Source of the DNA: Amyelois transitella | Taxonomy: Eukaryota; Arthropoda; Insecta; Lepidoptera; Pyralidae | DNA length: 64,000 bases | Direction of reading: 5' to 3' | Assembly: GCF_032362555.1 (NCBI RefSeq) | Contig: NC_083513.1 | Span: 5,952,001 to 6,016,000, forward strand | In this document: positions 1 to 11,073 of the stretch, piece after piece | Layout of the letters: each line of letters opens with the position of its first letter | Position numbering within the stretch: the stretch's first letter is position 1 | The notes under the pieces: model-generated | The model's input: the letters and a program-made list of their open reading frames with translations, nothing else | Told to the model about the DNA's origin: nothing | Database searches by the model: none | Translations under genes and position numbers: made by a program

Positions 1-526
1 GCACTAAAAAGTGTCAATTTACAAAATTCTTTTTTTTTATCATTACCAATAAATACTCGTAATTTTAAATTTATTGTACTGTTTAACTTATTTAAAATAG
101 TACCTACAATAAATATACTTCGGTCTGATATAAAAATTATATTAAATAATGTAAATACCGAATATATAACATCGGTGGGCCACAATTAAAATGTGAACGA
201 GATAAAAGACAAAATCAGAGATCTAGTCTAGATCGTAGTCAAAGATATATACAAACATATTTATAGAATAGTCCTGTTCATTGTCCTGTAATCTGCTAGG
301 TATCAAATTAAGAATTGTAGCTTAACTAACCTATCACTGAGTTAGTTGAACTTTTCATTTTATAGAAACCCAGCGTATGCTCGTGAATCCGTACGCGTTA
401 AACGAAAACCCATATACGTTACCTATTTTATATATAGGTACACATTTTGCCGTGCTAAATAGCACAGAATACGCAAAAATTACGTTATACAATTTTATTA
501 CGAGAGTGTTTTAAGGGTTTGCTTAC
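1..526. other. AT-rich flank, lectin intron
   Basis: If the lectin model is right this is intron sequence downstream of its donor. I see no coding sequence or recognisable repeat. Confidence 0.4.
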
Positions 527-769
527 CATCAACAGTTATGAAGTCCTCAATCCCTTCGTTTCGAATACCTACATAAATAGAAGTAAAGTTGAAACTCAAA
601 GAATCTTGTGCTTCTATTAAAGTGTTAACGATTCGCCATTCTTCAGGAGCCTTTGGATAGAAAAGCTGTGAACCTTCATTTGTACACTTAAAAAATGCAG
701 TATACCAATCCAAATTACTTTCTGCGTGTAATTTGTAAAAAGCGTCAAATTCCACAAAATAAGTATAAT
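527..769 (-). CDS. C-type lectin domain exon (immulectin-like), partial gene
   Basis: An internal exon of 80 complete codons that opens after a splice acceptor (TTTTTTTGAAAAG) and ends at a GTAAGC donor; both boundaries are phase 1. It encodes the first half of a C-type lectin domain. Visible landmarks are DYTYF near the start, then AFYKLH, a WYTAFFKCTNEG stretch with the first domain cysteine, and an IYVGI core strand. This order matches lepidopteran immulectins, secreted pattern-recognition lectins that often carry two such domains. The second half with the remaining cysteines and any Ca-binding motif would lie left of the window, and the signal-peptide exon lies to the right (higher coordinates) and was not identified. 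The family call rests on the motif order; which paralogue it is cannot be told. Confidence 0.72.
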
Positions 770-2514
770 CTTTTCAAAAAAATTGAACATGACGACACAA
801 TACCATGGATACACCTGAAAACATAATTTTTATTTGTAATCTTTAAATTTATGTTTTCTCTGAGAAAATCCTTTTTTCGGTAATCACACGGTGTATTTCT
901 TGTCTATATCATGGTCACAAGTGGGACGGGGAGCAAAGATAAATGCCAGGGTTGGGTGGTGATGAAAAAATCTAAATAAAACGGAAGCTTGACGTATTAG
1001 TAACAAAAATATAAACAAATATTTCTAAGAATATAATTAATTTATAAAGCTTTTCTTAAAATTCTGAATAATTTAGGAGTATTTTCACTTGAAAACGGAA
1101 AAAGAAGACAGCAAATATGGCTCCCGGTCACAGCCCTGAACATGCAAAAATAAAAGGGTGAGGCAGAAAACAAAATTTTCTTACCAAAAGAAATGATGAA
1201 TAGTTTTTGCAACATGATTACGTGCGTTGCGATCTACGAACAGTGGGAGTATATCGAAGTTAAGCAGAGTAAGCATTGCTTGCAGCAGGATGTTCTACGT
1301 TTCGCTGAATTATATGTACATACAAAATTTATGGGTTACATTGCGGGTAATTACCGAAAATATATGGTGCTTCTATTATTTGTTTCCCTATTACATGCAT
1401 AATTGATATGATTTGGTTTGACGTTGCTTCATCAGGCTTTTGGCTAGAAAATATATAAGGGTGATTTAAATACGCCAACTAAAATATTCACCAACGAAAT
1501 CAGAATTAATTTTATACCGAATTCCTTCGAATTGCAATCTTTCAAATATCTTGGAAATCCCTAATGTACCGGAGGATAAAGAGATGTGAGCAGAAAAATT
1601 TAAAGAGCCAATTAGCCATTTGACTAAAATTAACTAACAAATTAAGAAGGCTTTTAAAAACCAACCAAAAAACCTGTATTTTTCACGTGTTACAATAATT
1701 TCTTTATAATATTATATGTAGTGAAGTTCATAGTATCGTTAACTAGATTTCCATATGTGTTATGGAATGCTAGTTAACGATTATGCTAGTCTCGAACTAA
1801 CTTTGGGACTGGCTCAATCTGTGTTATTTGTCCCAAAAATAACTTGGTTTACGTTTATTATATTGTATGAGTAATTTGAAAAGATGCACGCGGGGTTTTT
1901 TACATTTAAGTGTGGACCATAGTGAGTAACGAGTTGTTCTCTTTTGATACGACGGTTACAATCAATATAAAAAAATAATCGAACTGAATATTGATCATCC
2001 TGTAAAACAAATTATTAAAAACACTATGTCAGAGGTCTATTGCTGATAAGCATATAATGATGGTATTGTAACAATAATCATATTACAGTAACGAATTACA
2101 TATGTATATAGTAGTTTTTTTATTTTGGTAAGTAATAATGTGATGAAAGTTTTGCCAATCGTAACCAAATTACCTAATGTCTCTAATTCAGCCCGCGGTC
2201 TTGTTACAAATAAATACTAGCTGTTGCACGCGACTTCAAACTTTTTATTATTATTTTATTCCAATGTCTATATGATATTACTTTGCAGTAAGTAGTTTAG
2301 TAGTTTGATGAAAATCCGTTCAGAAATTTTTGCTTATATTATAAACTTTCCGAAGAGGCCGCGGGTACTCCAATTATAATAATTTTAATTTATTGATTTG
2401 ACAAGATAAAAAAAAGTATACTAAAATTCCGTAAAATAATTACATAGGTATTCTTTTAACTTAAAAATAAAATATTTTTAACAAAAACATAAATTCATTG
2501 TTTTTCTGATACGA
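770..2514. other. Non-coding stretch upstream of the lectin exon
   Basis: No convincing exon was found, although upstream lectin exons could lie here. It holds a strong hairpin at 1735-1781 and, at about 2205-2360, a degraded minus-strand piece of the Helitron-like tail seen elsewhere. The 62- to 69-codon open frames here look random. Confidence 0.4.
1735..1781. repeat. Hairpin with 12-bp perfect arms
   Basis: ATCGTTAACTAG at 1735-1746 is the exact reverse complement of 1770-1781. Inside it, TTCCAT and ATGGAA can extend the stem around a short loop. It lies at the start of a stretch (about 1730-1850) that resembles sequence near 29635-29725, so it may be part of a small mobile element. Confidence 0.6.
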
Positions 2515-2679
2515 TCACCATCTTCCAGGCCCATGAGGTCCCGGTCTGTGGTGAGGTGGGCCTTGATGGTGTGGGCCATGGTGTGGTGGGCCGTGGTGGG
2601 GAGGCCCGTAGTGCGGTGGACCATAATGAGGTGGACCACAATGCGGTGGACCCCAACAACAAGAAAAAAGGAGCCCCAT
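2515..2679 (-). CDS. Small Met-Gly, His/Pro-rich protein with two PPHY motifs
   Basis: A 54-residue protein in one coding exon. It begins MGLLFSCCWGPPH, then repeats the unit GPPHY/GPPHH with variations almost to the end. The second-residue glycine followed by two cysteines at positions 7-8 is the layout of an N-myristoylation and palmitoylation site. PPHY occurs twice, fitting the PPxY ligand motif for WW domains; the dense histidines could also bind metal. A splice acceptor (ATATTTTCAG) ends one base before the ATG, as in three other cluster members. A plausible polyadenylation signal is the AATAAA near 2389 on the minus strand. It shares only the Met-Gly/Cys start and PPxY with the others, so membership is likely but not certain. 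Function unknown. Confidence 0.62.
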   Translation of the reverse strand: MGLLFSCCWGPPHCGPPHYGPPHYGPPHHGPPHHGPHHQGPPHHRPGPHGPGRW

Positions 2680-2739
2680 GCTGAAAATATTAAAAATATG
2701 TAGTAAATAACATTAAAACATAACCCTTTCTCTGCAGTG

Positions 2740-3005
2740 GAGTAAAAACATCAGAGTAATGGGATTCATCAACTGTTTCCTATGAATGTCGTATAAGGCG
2801 TCTTAGGGAATAGGCTTCTTCATTGAGTGCAGATATTACCATGATCCAATACGAGTATGACTTAGGTTTCCCTGAAAAGGTTGCGGTGGTCAGACTGAAG
2901 TCGATTCGTGTAAACCTGACCTAAACAAACCAGGCTCATGGTCATAAAGTACATCCAGGTTTGAGGAGGAGAGGTGAGGATGTGATCGGGATTTACGCCA
3001 GGAGG
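2740..3005. repeat. Degraded SINE-like element, second subfamily
   Basis: Contains the same head as the main SINE-like family (TTCCTATGAATGTCGTATAA then a TTAGGGAATAGGCTT block) joined to a different body with GGTTGCGGTGGTCAGAC and a CGTGTAAACCTGACCT block. The same body recurs at about 43065-43220, and a weaker copy of head plus body at about 24123-24300, so this is a dispersed family. Confidence 0.55.
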
Positions 3006-3568
3006 AAAAATAAAGTGGCCAAATGCGAGTCGCGCACAAACGTACCTATGTATAAAAAAATTGCTTTTCTTGTGTGGTAGCCTCCGTTTAGTAAATAATC
3101 TATTTTTATTTTGAATTTCAGTTTAAAAAATCTGTGAAAATTTAAAGCCACTACATACCTGTAACTATTATTAATATTGAGAAAAAATACCAAAACAACA
3201 ATTCATTGCATGGGGAACCCCTTAATATTTTCATTTTTAGTATTTTTTGTATGGAGGCAAAAAAAATTTGTCAAAATGTCAGTTTTCTTGCTATCACGGT
3301 TTATGATATACAGTCTGGTGACAGACGGGAGGACAGACAGACAGCGGAGGCTTAGAAATGGGTTCCCATTTTTACCTTTTAGGTACGGAACCCTAAAAAC
3401 ATCCGATAATTACTTTACCTAACACCCACTTAATCTACTTATGTAAAGGTTAACTGTCAGATAATACATTTAGTATTAAGTCTGGACATAGTATCAATAT
3501 TGTTGGTACTATAAAATTTAAGTAAATAATAAGTTTATAGTAGTTTTTCGTTATATTCGGGTCCTGTA

Positions 3569-3673
3569 ATGAATGTGGATGAAGCGAAAGAAGTATGCAG
3601 GGATCGTGGCAAGTGGAAAGATGTGTCTTTACCTACCCCTCCGGGAAAAAGGCATGATTTATGTATGCATGTA
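3569..3673 (+). repeat. LINE 3'-end fragment
   Basis: About 100 bp nearly identical to the longer fragment at 40913-41140. It holds the end of a reverse-transcriptase ORF (NVDEAKEVCRDRGKWK in the better copy), then TACCCCTCCGGGAAAAAGGC and an ATGT-rich tail. It is 5' truncated. Confidence 0.65.
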
Positions 3674-4718
3674 ATATCCACATAAAAGGAAAGTACCTTA
3701 GCAATACTAATTTTTATTCTGAATTATTTTTAACTACTTTTAGTTTCCAGTGCAGTGTAATTAATTTACATACGATAATGGTTTTATCCCTTACAGGGAA
3801 GATAGATCCATCAGACCTTAAAAGACTGTAAGACGACGACTTCTTAGCCTCAGTATTTTATCTGAAATGAACAGACATACCTACATATTTAAGTTTTTCT
3901 TCTACCTTTGTTTTTTTTTCTTTCAGCCAGTCTAGGATAAACCCAGTCTAATAGCAGCTTTTAATCAAATATTACATCTATTACTGACCTTTGTGCAAAT
4001 GTGAATGATGTATGAAGTTTTTAAAAAGATTCACCAAACTTAGTACATAATACGGCTGATTTCGACTATTTAGTTTACTCAGTTGGATTGTTGAGGGGCT
4101 AAGTATAAATATGCAATGATAATATCGCTATACTGCCGATATCGATAAAGCAAGATAGCATAAGTACAGGCTAAATCGCTATACACACAGGTGTAGAAGT
4201 CATAATAATGAGTCATAAGAAATATTTTATTTTTATTTAAGACCACTCTTAAAGGCGACTCATAGAATAAGTTCTCGTACACTCGTAGAATTGCAAGATT
4301 CCGAGAGGCGATGAGCTAACAACCAGCATTACACAAATCTCAATTACATCATTAAGATGAATGTGGCCTTTGAGCATTATTCTGATTTCTGTGGCGTTGA
4401 GTTTTTCCAAGATTTGACACTTTCTGCCCTGTAAGGGATAACGATTTTACACGTCATACCAATCGAAAGAGAATCATATATGTAGGTACTTTAAAAAATA
4501 ATAGTAATAGATAGTAGCTTTCTTCTTACCTAATAAATTTTTCCTCAGACTCTTGACTTAACTCAGATCGAAAAAGCTGCTATTACAGACGAATACTCAG
4601 TTTAATTATTAAAACACATATATATATATACATTAATTACATAATATTTTACTTATTTTAAACATAACCAAAACATATGTGAACATAGGTTTCATCATAA
4701 ATCGGAAAAAGGGCCGCG

Positions 4719-4744
4719 CTCTTTATAGAGAGCTCTATAAAGAG
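4719..4744. repeat. Short palindrome, 12-bp arms
   Basis: CTCTTTATAGAG at 4719-4730 and its exact reverse complement at 4733-4744 are separated by two bases. It sits in otherwise featureless DNA. Too short to assign a role. Confidence 0.6.
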
Positions 4745-5401
4745 AGTGGAATTTTCAAGTGGTCCTCAAACGAGTGAAACGACTCAATGCTACAACAAAG
4801 ACGCCCTCCCGTAGGTACTGAAAAAAAAGTTATTAGTTTTCATAAATCATCTAGTGCATACTCAATTTTTTTTTTATTTATTATTTACTAGCTTCGCACC
4901 GGAAGCATTTATACATATTAACTACCTCTTGAATTACTCTATTAGTAAAAAAATACTACATCAAAATCCGATGAGTAGTTTTAAAGATCTAAGTATAAAT
5001 TACATACATATAGATATAGACATCAAACATATGGACATTGCTATAATCTATGGAGTGATTTGAAACCACTGAACTTATTCCGAAAGTGGAATAATCTGTT
5101 TCTGAACTTCTTAGATAATATAAGTAGAAAAGTGGTTCAAATAGTAGAGATGTCTTATGGTCAGTGGTTGACGATCTAGACACTTTATCATTAAGTTTTC
5201 CAATAAATTAACCTAAGATTTACCAAAATGTAATTGCTTGATTGACTTTTACAATCTGCACGTGAAGGGATGTCGCACACACTATGTTTTTTATTCGCAT
5301 TTTAGATCAACGTGGAAGCAAACTATAGAAGAAATAAAAGTTCATAATATCTACTAACCTACATCTGCCTCATGCACATTGTTGTCACATGTTGTGACAT
5401 C

Positions 5402-5608
5402 TTACTTATTACCTCCTTCAGGCTTTTCCGTGTAAGGTGGAGGGAAGTCAGTTTTCAAAGGTACATCGCAATAGGCCGGGGGAGGTTCAGGGATTGGTCG
5501 GTCCCTGGATTCTTGTGAAATCTCCGTTTCAGATTCGCAGACACACTTGCAGCAAATGCAAGGGATGAAGCAACAACAGAACGGTCTCACAGTGATTTTG
5601 AAACCCAT
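5402..5608 (-). CDS. Small Met-Gly, Cys-rich protein with PPAY and PPPY motifs
   Basis: A 68-residue protein. It opens MGFKITVRPFCCCFIPCICC, followed by an acidic stretch with EISQESRDR, then a proline tail holding PPPAY and PPPYTEKPEGGNK. The cysteine block RPxCCCxIPCxCC matches the genes at 7131-7307 and 10906-11073. An open frame continues six codons upstream, but a splice acceptor (ATTATTTTTAG) lies one base before the MGF codons, so I start at 5608. Inferred role: an intracellular peptide held on membranes by lipids on Gly2 and cysteines and presenting PPxY motifs to WW-domain proteins such as Nedd4-type ligases. No signal peptide is evident. The family is not one I can name. Confidence 0.7.
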   Translation of the reverse strand: MGFKITVRPFCCCFIPCICCKCVCESETEISQESRDRPIPEPPPAYCDVPLKTDFPPPYTEKPEGGNK

Positions 5609-7130
5609 CCTAAAAATAATTTTCATAAACGCTGTGTGAACACGGTAGCAGGGGATGATGTTTCCTGTAGAATATTGCCATTTAAATTTATTGTGTCAAA
5701 TCTCAACCTAAATTTACTAAAGTATGTCAAAATCTGTTTGACAAGTTTGCGAGCACAGAAATTGGACTATTTATTCCTATTTCTGTGATTGGGAGACAAG
5801 TGATTTTAGATTGTTTTTTTATATTCTCTATCTAACTATTGTTTTCCACTGTCACCATTGAAATCGGAAAAATATTGAGCCTCGATTGAAGGATTTTAAA
5901 AAATATTATATAATGGAAATAGGGTCATTTTTATAAGTTTTCAGGTTGCACTGAACCTTAAGGTGTTGACGTACTGCTTTTCATTATGATGTTCACACAT
6001 GCTTGCAACAACCTGATAGCCTAAGTTTTCAACGTAAATAAATGTGTGTAGCTGGTCTTTCAAGGTCTAGTAAACAAGTCTCGTAAATAATAACAACAAA
6101 TGCATTTGTTGGTTTACTGGTTAACAAATGGTTCATTCGTTTACTTACCTAAATAACCACTAAATAAGAACTCTAGTCACAGTTTATCAACATTATAATA
6201 ATTTTCATAAAACAAACACTTTAATTTTCTTATCAACTTTTGTTATCATATGGATTGGAAATCGCTGCGTTCTTCAATTTCACTTGTTGGTGCGTCCGCT
6301 ACGTGTGCCTGTTACAAATTGATTCTTGCGATGTATTTGCACCAGCAGTACCATCGCAAGGTCGAAACCAATTGTGTAGACGGATTGGGTAAAAAAACTA
6401 TTAAAAACAAATTGTTAACGCTTCAAAAGATTCGATCGGAAGATATATTTATCAAGTATCTTTAGCCCTCTTCCATTTAAAGGGTCTAAGAAAATAATGA
6501 AAATCAATCGTTATAAGGAAGTATGTTGATCTAAGATAACATATTTTAATAGATGAGATACTTAAGTGTGTTCTGAAATAACTAGATGATATTTAATTCA
6601 TCAAATACAGAATTTTTTTGAAGACTTTTAATATCTTTTTCCTACTGACGTTACAAAAGAAAAATAATCCTAACTTGTACAGATTGTAACAGATGACAGT
6701 ATTTGAATAAAGAGCGATACTGAGATGTTATTACATGTGACCTTCTTTTTTAGAATCAGATCAAGTAGACATCCATAGTCCCTTACAATTACCTTGAGAG
6801 AACCAGGCATGGTATAGTGTTGTACATTTTTGAGTCCTCAATAAAAACAAACATTTAAGGTTGGTGCATCTGTCATTTTGAAGCATCATGGAAGTTGCTA
6901 TCTACCCAGCATTTAGTTAACCACAAAATTCTATTTATCAGTCCATCCAAAGCTTAGCTTAGATTAGGTAGATCATATCGATTTCTAACTTTCTTTATGT
7001 TTCAGGGTTCATAGAGGTATTTATACTTATAATAGTTTTAAACGATAACCTATAACTTAAACACATTAAAACTAATAAGGCTTTGCCGGCAGTCAGTTTC
7101 TCGGCTGGTAGATTTTTTTTCAAGGTCCAT
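5609..7130. other. Non-coding stretch
   Basis: No recognisable exon or repeat. The 71-codon open frame at 6250-6465 has no protein-like features that I recognise. Confidence 0.35.
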
Positions 7131-7307
7131 CTAGGAGGTGACGAGTGGTTGGTGTACAACGACTTGTGGCTGAGGGACCGTGGTGACGTGGTGATGGTGA
7201 GTCTCGACATGACGCGGCGGAGGGTCAGCGCAGCATCCGCAGCAGTCGCAGCAAACGCAAGGGATACAGCAGCAGCAACAAGGACGGCAAGAGAAGTTAC
7301 AACCCAT
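7131..7307 (-). CDS. Small Met-Gly, Cys-rich protein with altered tail
   Basis: A 58-residue protein beginning MGCNFSCRPCCCCCIPCVCC, then DCCGCCADPPPR, a HHHHVTTVPQPQ segment and a short tail HQPLVTS. It is clearly a close paralogue of the gene at 10906-11073. A splice acceptor (ATATTTCAG) ends one base before the ATG. The C terminus differs: where the paralogue reads QPPPPYR this gene has about four extra bases and stops early, so its PPxY motif is absent. After the stop the DNA continues in another frame with proline codons, which suggests a frameshift. Thirteen cysteines lie in the first 26 residues. Predicted lipid-anchored protein, function unknown; possibly a decaying copy. Confidence 0.68.
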   Translation of the reverse strand: MGCNFSCRPCCCCCIPCVCCDCCGCCADPPPRHVETHHHHVTTVPQPQVVVHQPLVTS

Positions 7308-10300
7308 ACTGAAATATAGTGATCCTCGTTATTCTGACGTACCGTATACCATGCAAAAACTACCTATTGCCTGATGCATCGTAGGAAAAAATTTAAAGAG
7401 AAGAGTCAGTCAACTGATTTTGATCAAAAGATATGTTTTACTGGAAACATTTGTCATATTTTACAAGAATGATTAACAAGAGGCAAATTGGTGTATTTTT
7501 ACAATTTCCGAGAATCCTCTCTTAGACCTCCGTGCTAAGTTTCTAGACCTAGCGGTAACTTTTACTTGTAATAAACTGTATGCAACTTTAAGAGTATTTT
7601 ATGTCATTAAACCTTTATTTTCTTATAACTGAATATATTTTATAAGGCATTCAATGCGGCAAAAATAATTTAAGTTAATATGAGTATTATTAATTTCTAA
7701 CAATTTATTTATTTACGCATGTACACAAATACAAATGTAGGAGTGTTACAATAAAAGTTGTTGCACAAAGTTGCTACTTATTTAATTTGTTCCAGTAGAT
7801 CCGTACATAGTCTTTCTTTATTACTAACTTACTGATTAATTCAAACCCAAGAACACGGGAAATTTTCGGACATTTCGAAAAAAATATAAAAAGATATCGA
7901 CATAAAAATAAGTCCTTTTCCAAAATTTATTATTTTATAAGACTTATCGAAATTACTAACATTTCACAAATATTCTTAATTTCAAAATCCATATTGCTGC
8001 TTGAAGTAAATAGTTACCTCGCATTTATTTACTTATATTGATAGTTACGTTAAATATAAACTTACCTTAAAAATAGTGTTATATCCAATTAAATCGTTGC
8101 AATATTTATGTATTAGATACAAATATTTTAAAAATTATTTATAAATATTGCCTTTTTGCGTGTCTTACTCGACCAAAGTTATAGGTAAAACTGTAACTTT
8201 TACCAAGCATGTTTATCTTTTTAGATAAAGGTATACTTAGTAACATACTCACTTTTTCGATAAATCCATGGACAACGAGATATATCAGTACGAATCATAT
8301 TTTCTTCTATATGATGCATCATTAGTCAATGATGACTATTTTTGTTTTAGTCATGTTTCCTTTGAATTTAATTTCCATCGTTAGGTCATAGAACTGAACA
8401 TTGCGTTTCACTCTTTTCAAGACTATCGGTTATATCTACCTCGCAAGGATGAAGACGTGATTATATTTTTGTTACCCTGAGTTTAACATTATGCGCCCTC
8501 ATACGGAAAGGTCCAGATATGACCACAATCCAAAAATCGATAAACCTATCAATTATGCGGAAGCTATGCCCGACTGGTGTCTGTGACCTTATTAACTAGA
8601 GAACCTAGCACAGCTTGGAAACTACATACATTACATTACATATAATCACGTCTATATCCCTTGCGGGGTAGACAGAGCCGACAGTCTTTAAAAACTGACA
8701 GGCAACGTTCAACTGTTTGGCTAAATGATAGAATTTAGATTCAAACAGAGACAGGTTGCTTGCCTATCGCCTAAAAGAAGAAGCTCAAGTTTACAGGCCT
8801 ATCCCTTAGTCGCCCTTTTCGAAATCCGTGAGAAAGAGAGGAACCATACGGCACTTAGCCAATACATTCAATTGCCTGAATGTTTTTCCTCGCTGTAAGA
8901 ACGTCGTAAATCTCGATCAATATTTATGTTACGCAGGTTTGAACCCCACGAGAGCTATAGTTAAACCAGTAATGAATTACTCTTTTCTGAGTTACGTATC
9001 ATCATGTGTCGCGCTTAATATTTCTTTATAAAGGTTCTCAAGTTCTCAGTGTAAAAAACACCTTTGCTTACATCTTTCACTTTGTTCACATTCATCACCC
9101 TCTTAGTAGTTCAATGGTGTGCCCGAAATACATACATGCGAGAATGTAAATTAATGGGAATTTTTGTCCAACGCTAACGAAGCCGCGGTCGCAGGCATAC
9201 TATAGTTTGTTAGAGTACTTTCCACCTAGATATTTTTTATTACAAGTATCTACATCGGGGCTGTGAGATTCTTTTTCACAAATAAAGGTATACACCTAAA
9301 CATAATTTATGAATCGAATAGAGTCAGATTTCAAACATCAATATTAAATCTTTCAAATTTATTTTATCCAATACAATCGATTAATTAATTTATAAAAAAT
9401 ATACCTACTTAACTATACGTAGATAAAGAATATACATTAGATTCTATTATATTAAGTAAAATATTTTAGAATTGCTATTTATGCCATAAATATGTTCTAA
9501 TAAAGGAACCTAATTACAATAAACAAGTGTGACCACAAACCTGTTTCACATTTGTATGATCATTTCTAAAAATATTTATTTAATACAATAAAATCATTAA
9601 AAATATTTTTTTGTAATATAGCCTTACAAATCGGATCAAATTCCACCGGCTGTACGAGAAAATATCAATAAAAATTTTAAAAACAACAAGTTAAATATAA
9701 CATAATAAAACAGTCGCATTGAAAATCTCCTTCTTTTTTGAAATCGGTTAAAAATGTGTGCTTGTACTTATTTAAAAACATTATTGTACCTTAAAACTAT
9801 AACATGTGAAATCGGATCTATAGGAATTATGTACAACTGCTTGCTATATATACAGGATAATCCATTTATATATGTACCAAGGATAATGAGCTAAACGCGT
9901 AAGAGCAATAAATATTTACAAAGTTATAACTAAAAAGATTGAGGTTAAATAAATGATATTTTTTAAATTTCAATTAAATATTTAGCTATATACCTATAAG
10001 TAATATCTTTTTTATGATGTTGGATGGATGATTAAAAAATAATATATACTAATTAATTTTATTAAGTTTAACAACGCCTGTACGAAGATTACGCTAACTA
10101 AATGCCACGAAACTGCTGTATGTTTGCTATGATTAAAATGTTTGAAAACATTACGAAGCTTTGTCATAAATAGGAATGTTATTTCTAAATTAACTAGTGG
10201 TGAATTGTGTACACAAAACTAACTTAACAAAACTAGAACCTACCAAATTTAAGTAAGTATTCCACCCAGTTTTTATTTATATAATTTTTTTATTGAAGTA

Positions 10301-10905
10301 GATTGAAAATGATGAATTTTGACTTTGGAGAAAATGCACCCCATGGTTGCTACAAAAAATAATAACACAAAGTTAACCCTAATAGCAAGACGTTCCTGTT
10401 AGAAAGCCTAGCTGGCTAAGGAAAGAATGTCTAATTTTCCAAATCCAAACTAATTATTAGATAGTTAAAACTTACAACAAAAACCTTAAATCAATACCTG
10501 TAGAAGTTCATAAACTAAATTATGATTTATCTAGGTAAATAAACATACTTATAATAGTTTGTGTCGCGAAAAGTTTTGTTTAGTCCAATTAATTTTCGGT
10601 ACGTATGTTGATATCCCATAAGCCGGAATAATATAAAACAAGAGAAATACCATATTGTACCTACTTGTAATCTGTGCAGTTGTAATAGTCAGAATTCTGT
10701 GCAGAATCTGACGAAACTGTTTGGTGCCACGTCACATTCACCAGTAGGTAGGTACTTTACCACTTCTATAGTCTTACATTATTCCGAATTCTATTATTAA
10801 CCAGAGGTAACTGCCTGCCAGCAATTTAACGATCTTCATAGTAAATTGATCGACAAAATCATGTACCTAATAACGTAAAAAACATCCTTTTAACAACAGA
10901 ATATT
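7308..10905. other. Long AT-rich non-coding stretch
   Basis: Contains one SINE-like copy at 8622-8855 and otherwise very AT-rich DNA, mainly 9200-10700, with no recognisable exon. The 67-codon frame at 8828-9031 starts inside the SINE and is not a gene. Confidence 0.4.
8622..8855 (-). repeat. SINE-like element copy 1
   Basis: Read on the minus strand it runs from a degraded GGTTCC head through TAAGGGATAGGCCTGT to GTCTACCCCGCAAGGGATAT and a TATGTA-like tail. It shares its full length with the copies at 14529, 16963, 30546, 32379 and 52004. Confidence 0.75.
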
Positions 10906-11073
10906 CTATCTATACGGAGGTGGTGGCTGGTTGATGATGACTTGAGGCTGAGGAACTGTGGTGACGTGGTGATGGTGCACCACGGCGGTGCGAGGAGGGT
11001 CTCCGCAGCAATCGCAGCAGAGACAGGGGATACAGCAGCAGCAACAGGGACGGCACGAGATGTTACAACCCAT
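10906..11073 (-). CDS. Small Met-Gly, Cys-rich protein with PPPY tail
   Basis: A 55-residue protein beginning MGCNISCRPCCCCCIPCLCC, then DCCGDPPR, a VVHHHHVTTVPQPQ segment and the end QPPPPYR. Twelve cysteines lie in the first 23 residues. It shows the cluster pattern most cleanly: Gly2 for myristoylation, cysteines for palmitoylation, a His/Pro spacer and a terminal PPPY ligand for WW domains. A splice acceptor (CTATTTCCAG) ends one base before the ATG. The closest relative is the gene at 7131-7307, sharing most of the first 50 residues, so the two arose by tandem duplication. The protein could alternatively bind metal through cysteines and histidines. Product function unknown. Confidence 0.72.
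   Translation of the reverse strand: MGCNISCRPCCCCCIPCLCCDCCGDPPRTAVVHHHHVTTVPQPQVIINQPPPPYR

Larger units (their letters stand above)
2680..5401. other. Non-coding stretch between two small Cys-rich genes
   Basis: Apart from the SINE-like element, a LINE 3' fragment and a short palindrome listed separately, I see no gene. A non-coding first exon of the gene at 2515-2679 is expected somewhere here but was not identified. Confidence 0.4.

Noticed and set aside
6995-7319. Plus- and minus-strand frames of 71-78 codons over the 7.1-kb Cys-rich gene.
   Set aside because: Shadows of the 58-residue gene; the minus one partly traces its frameshifted tail and is mentioned there.
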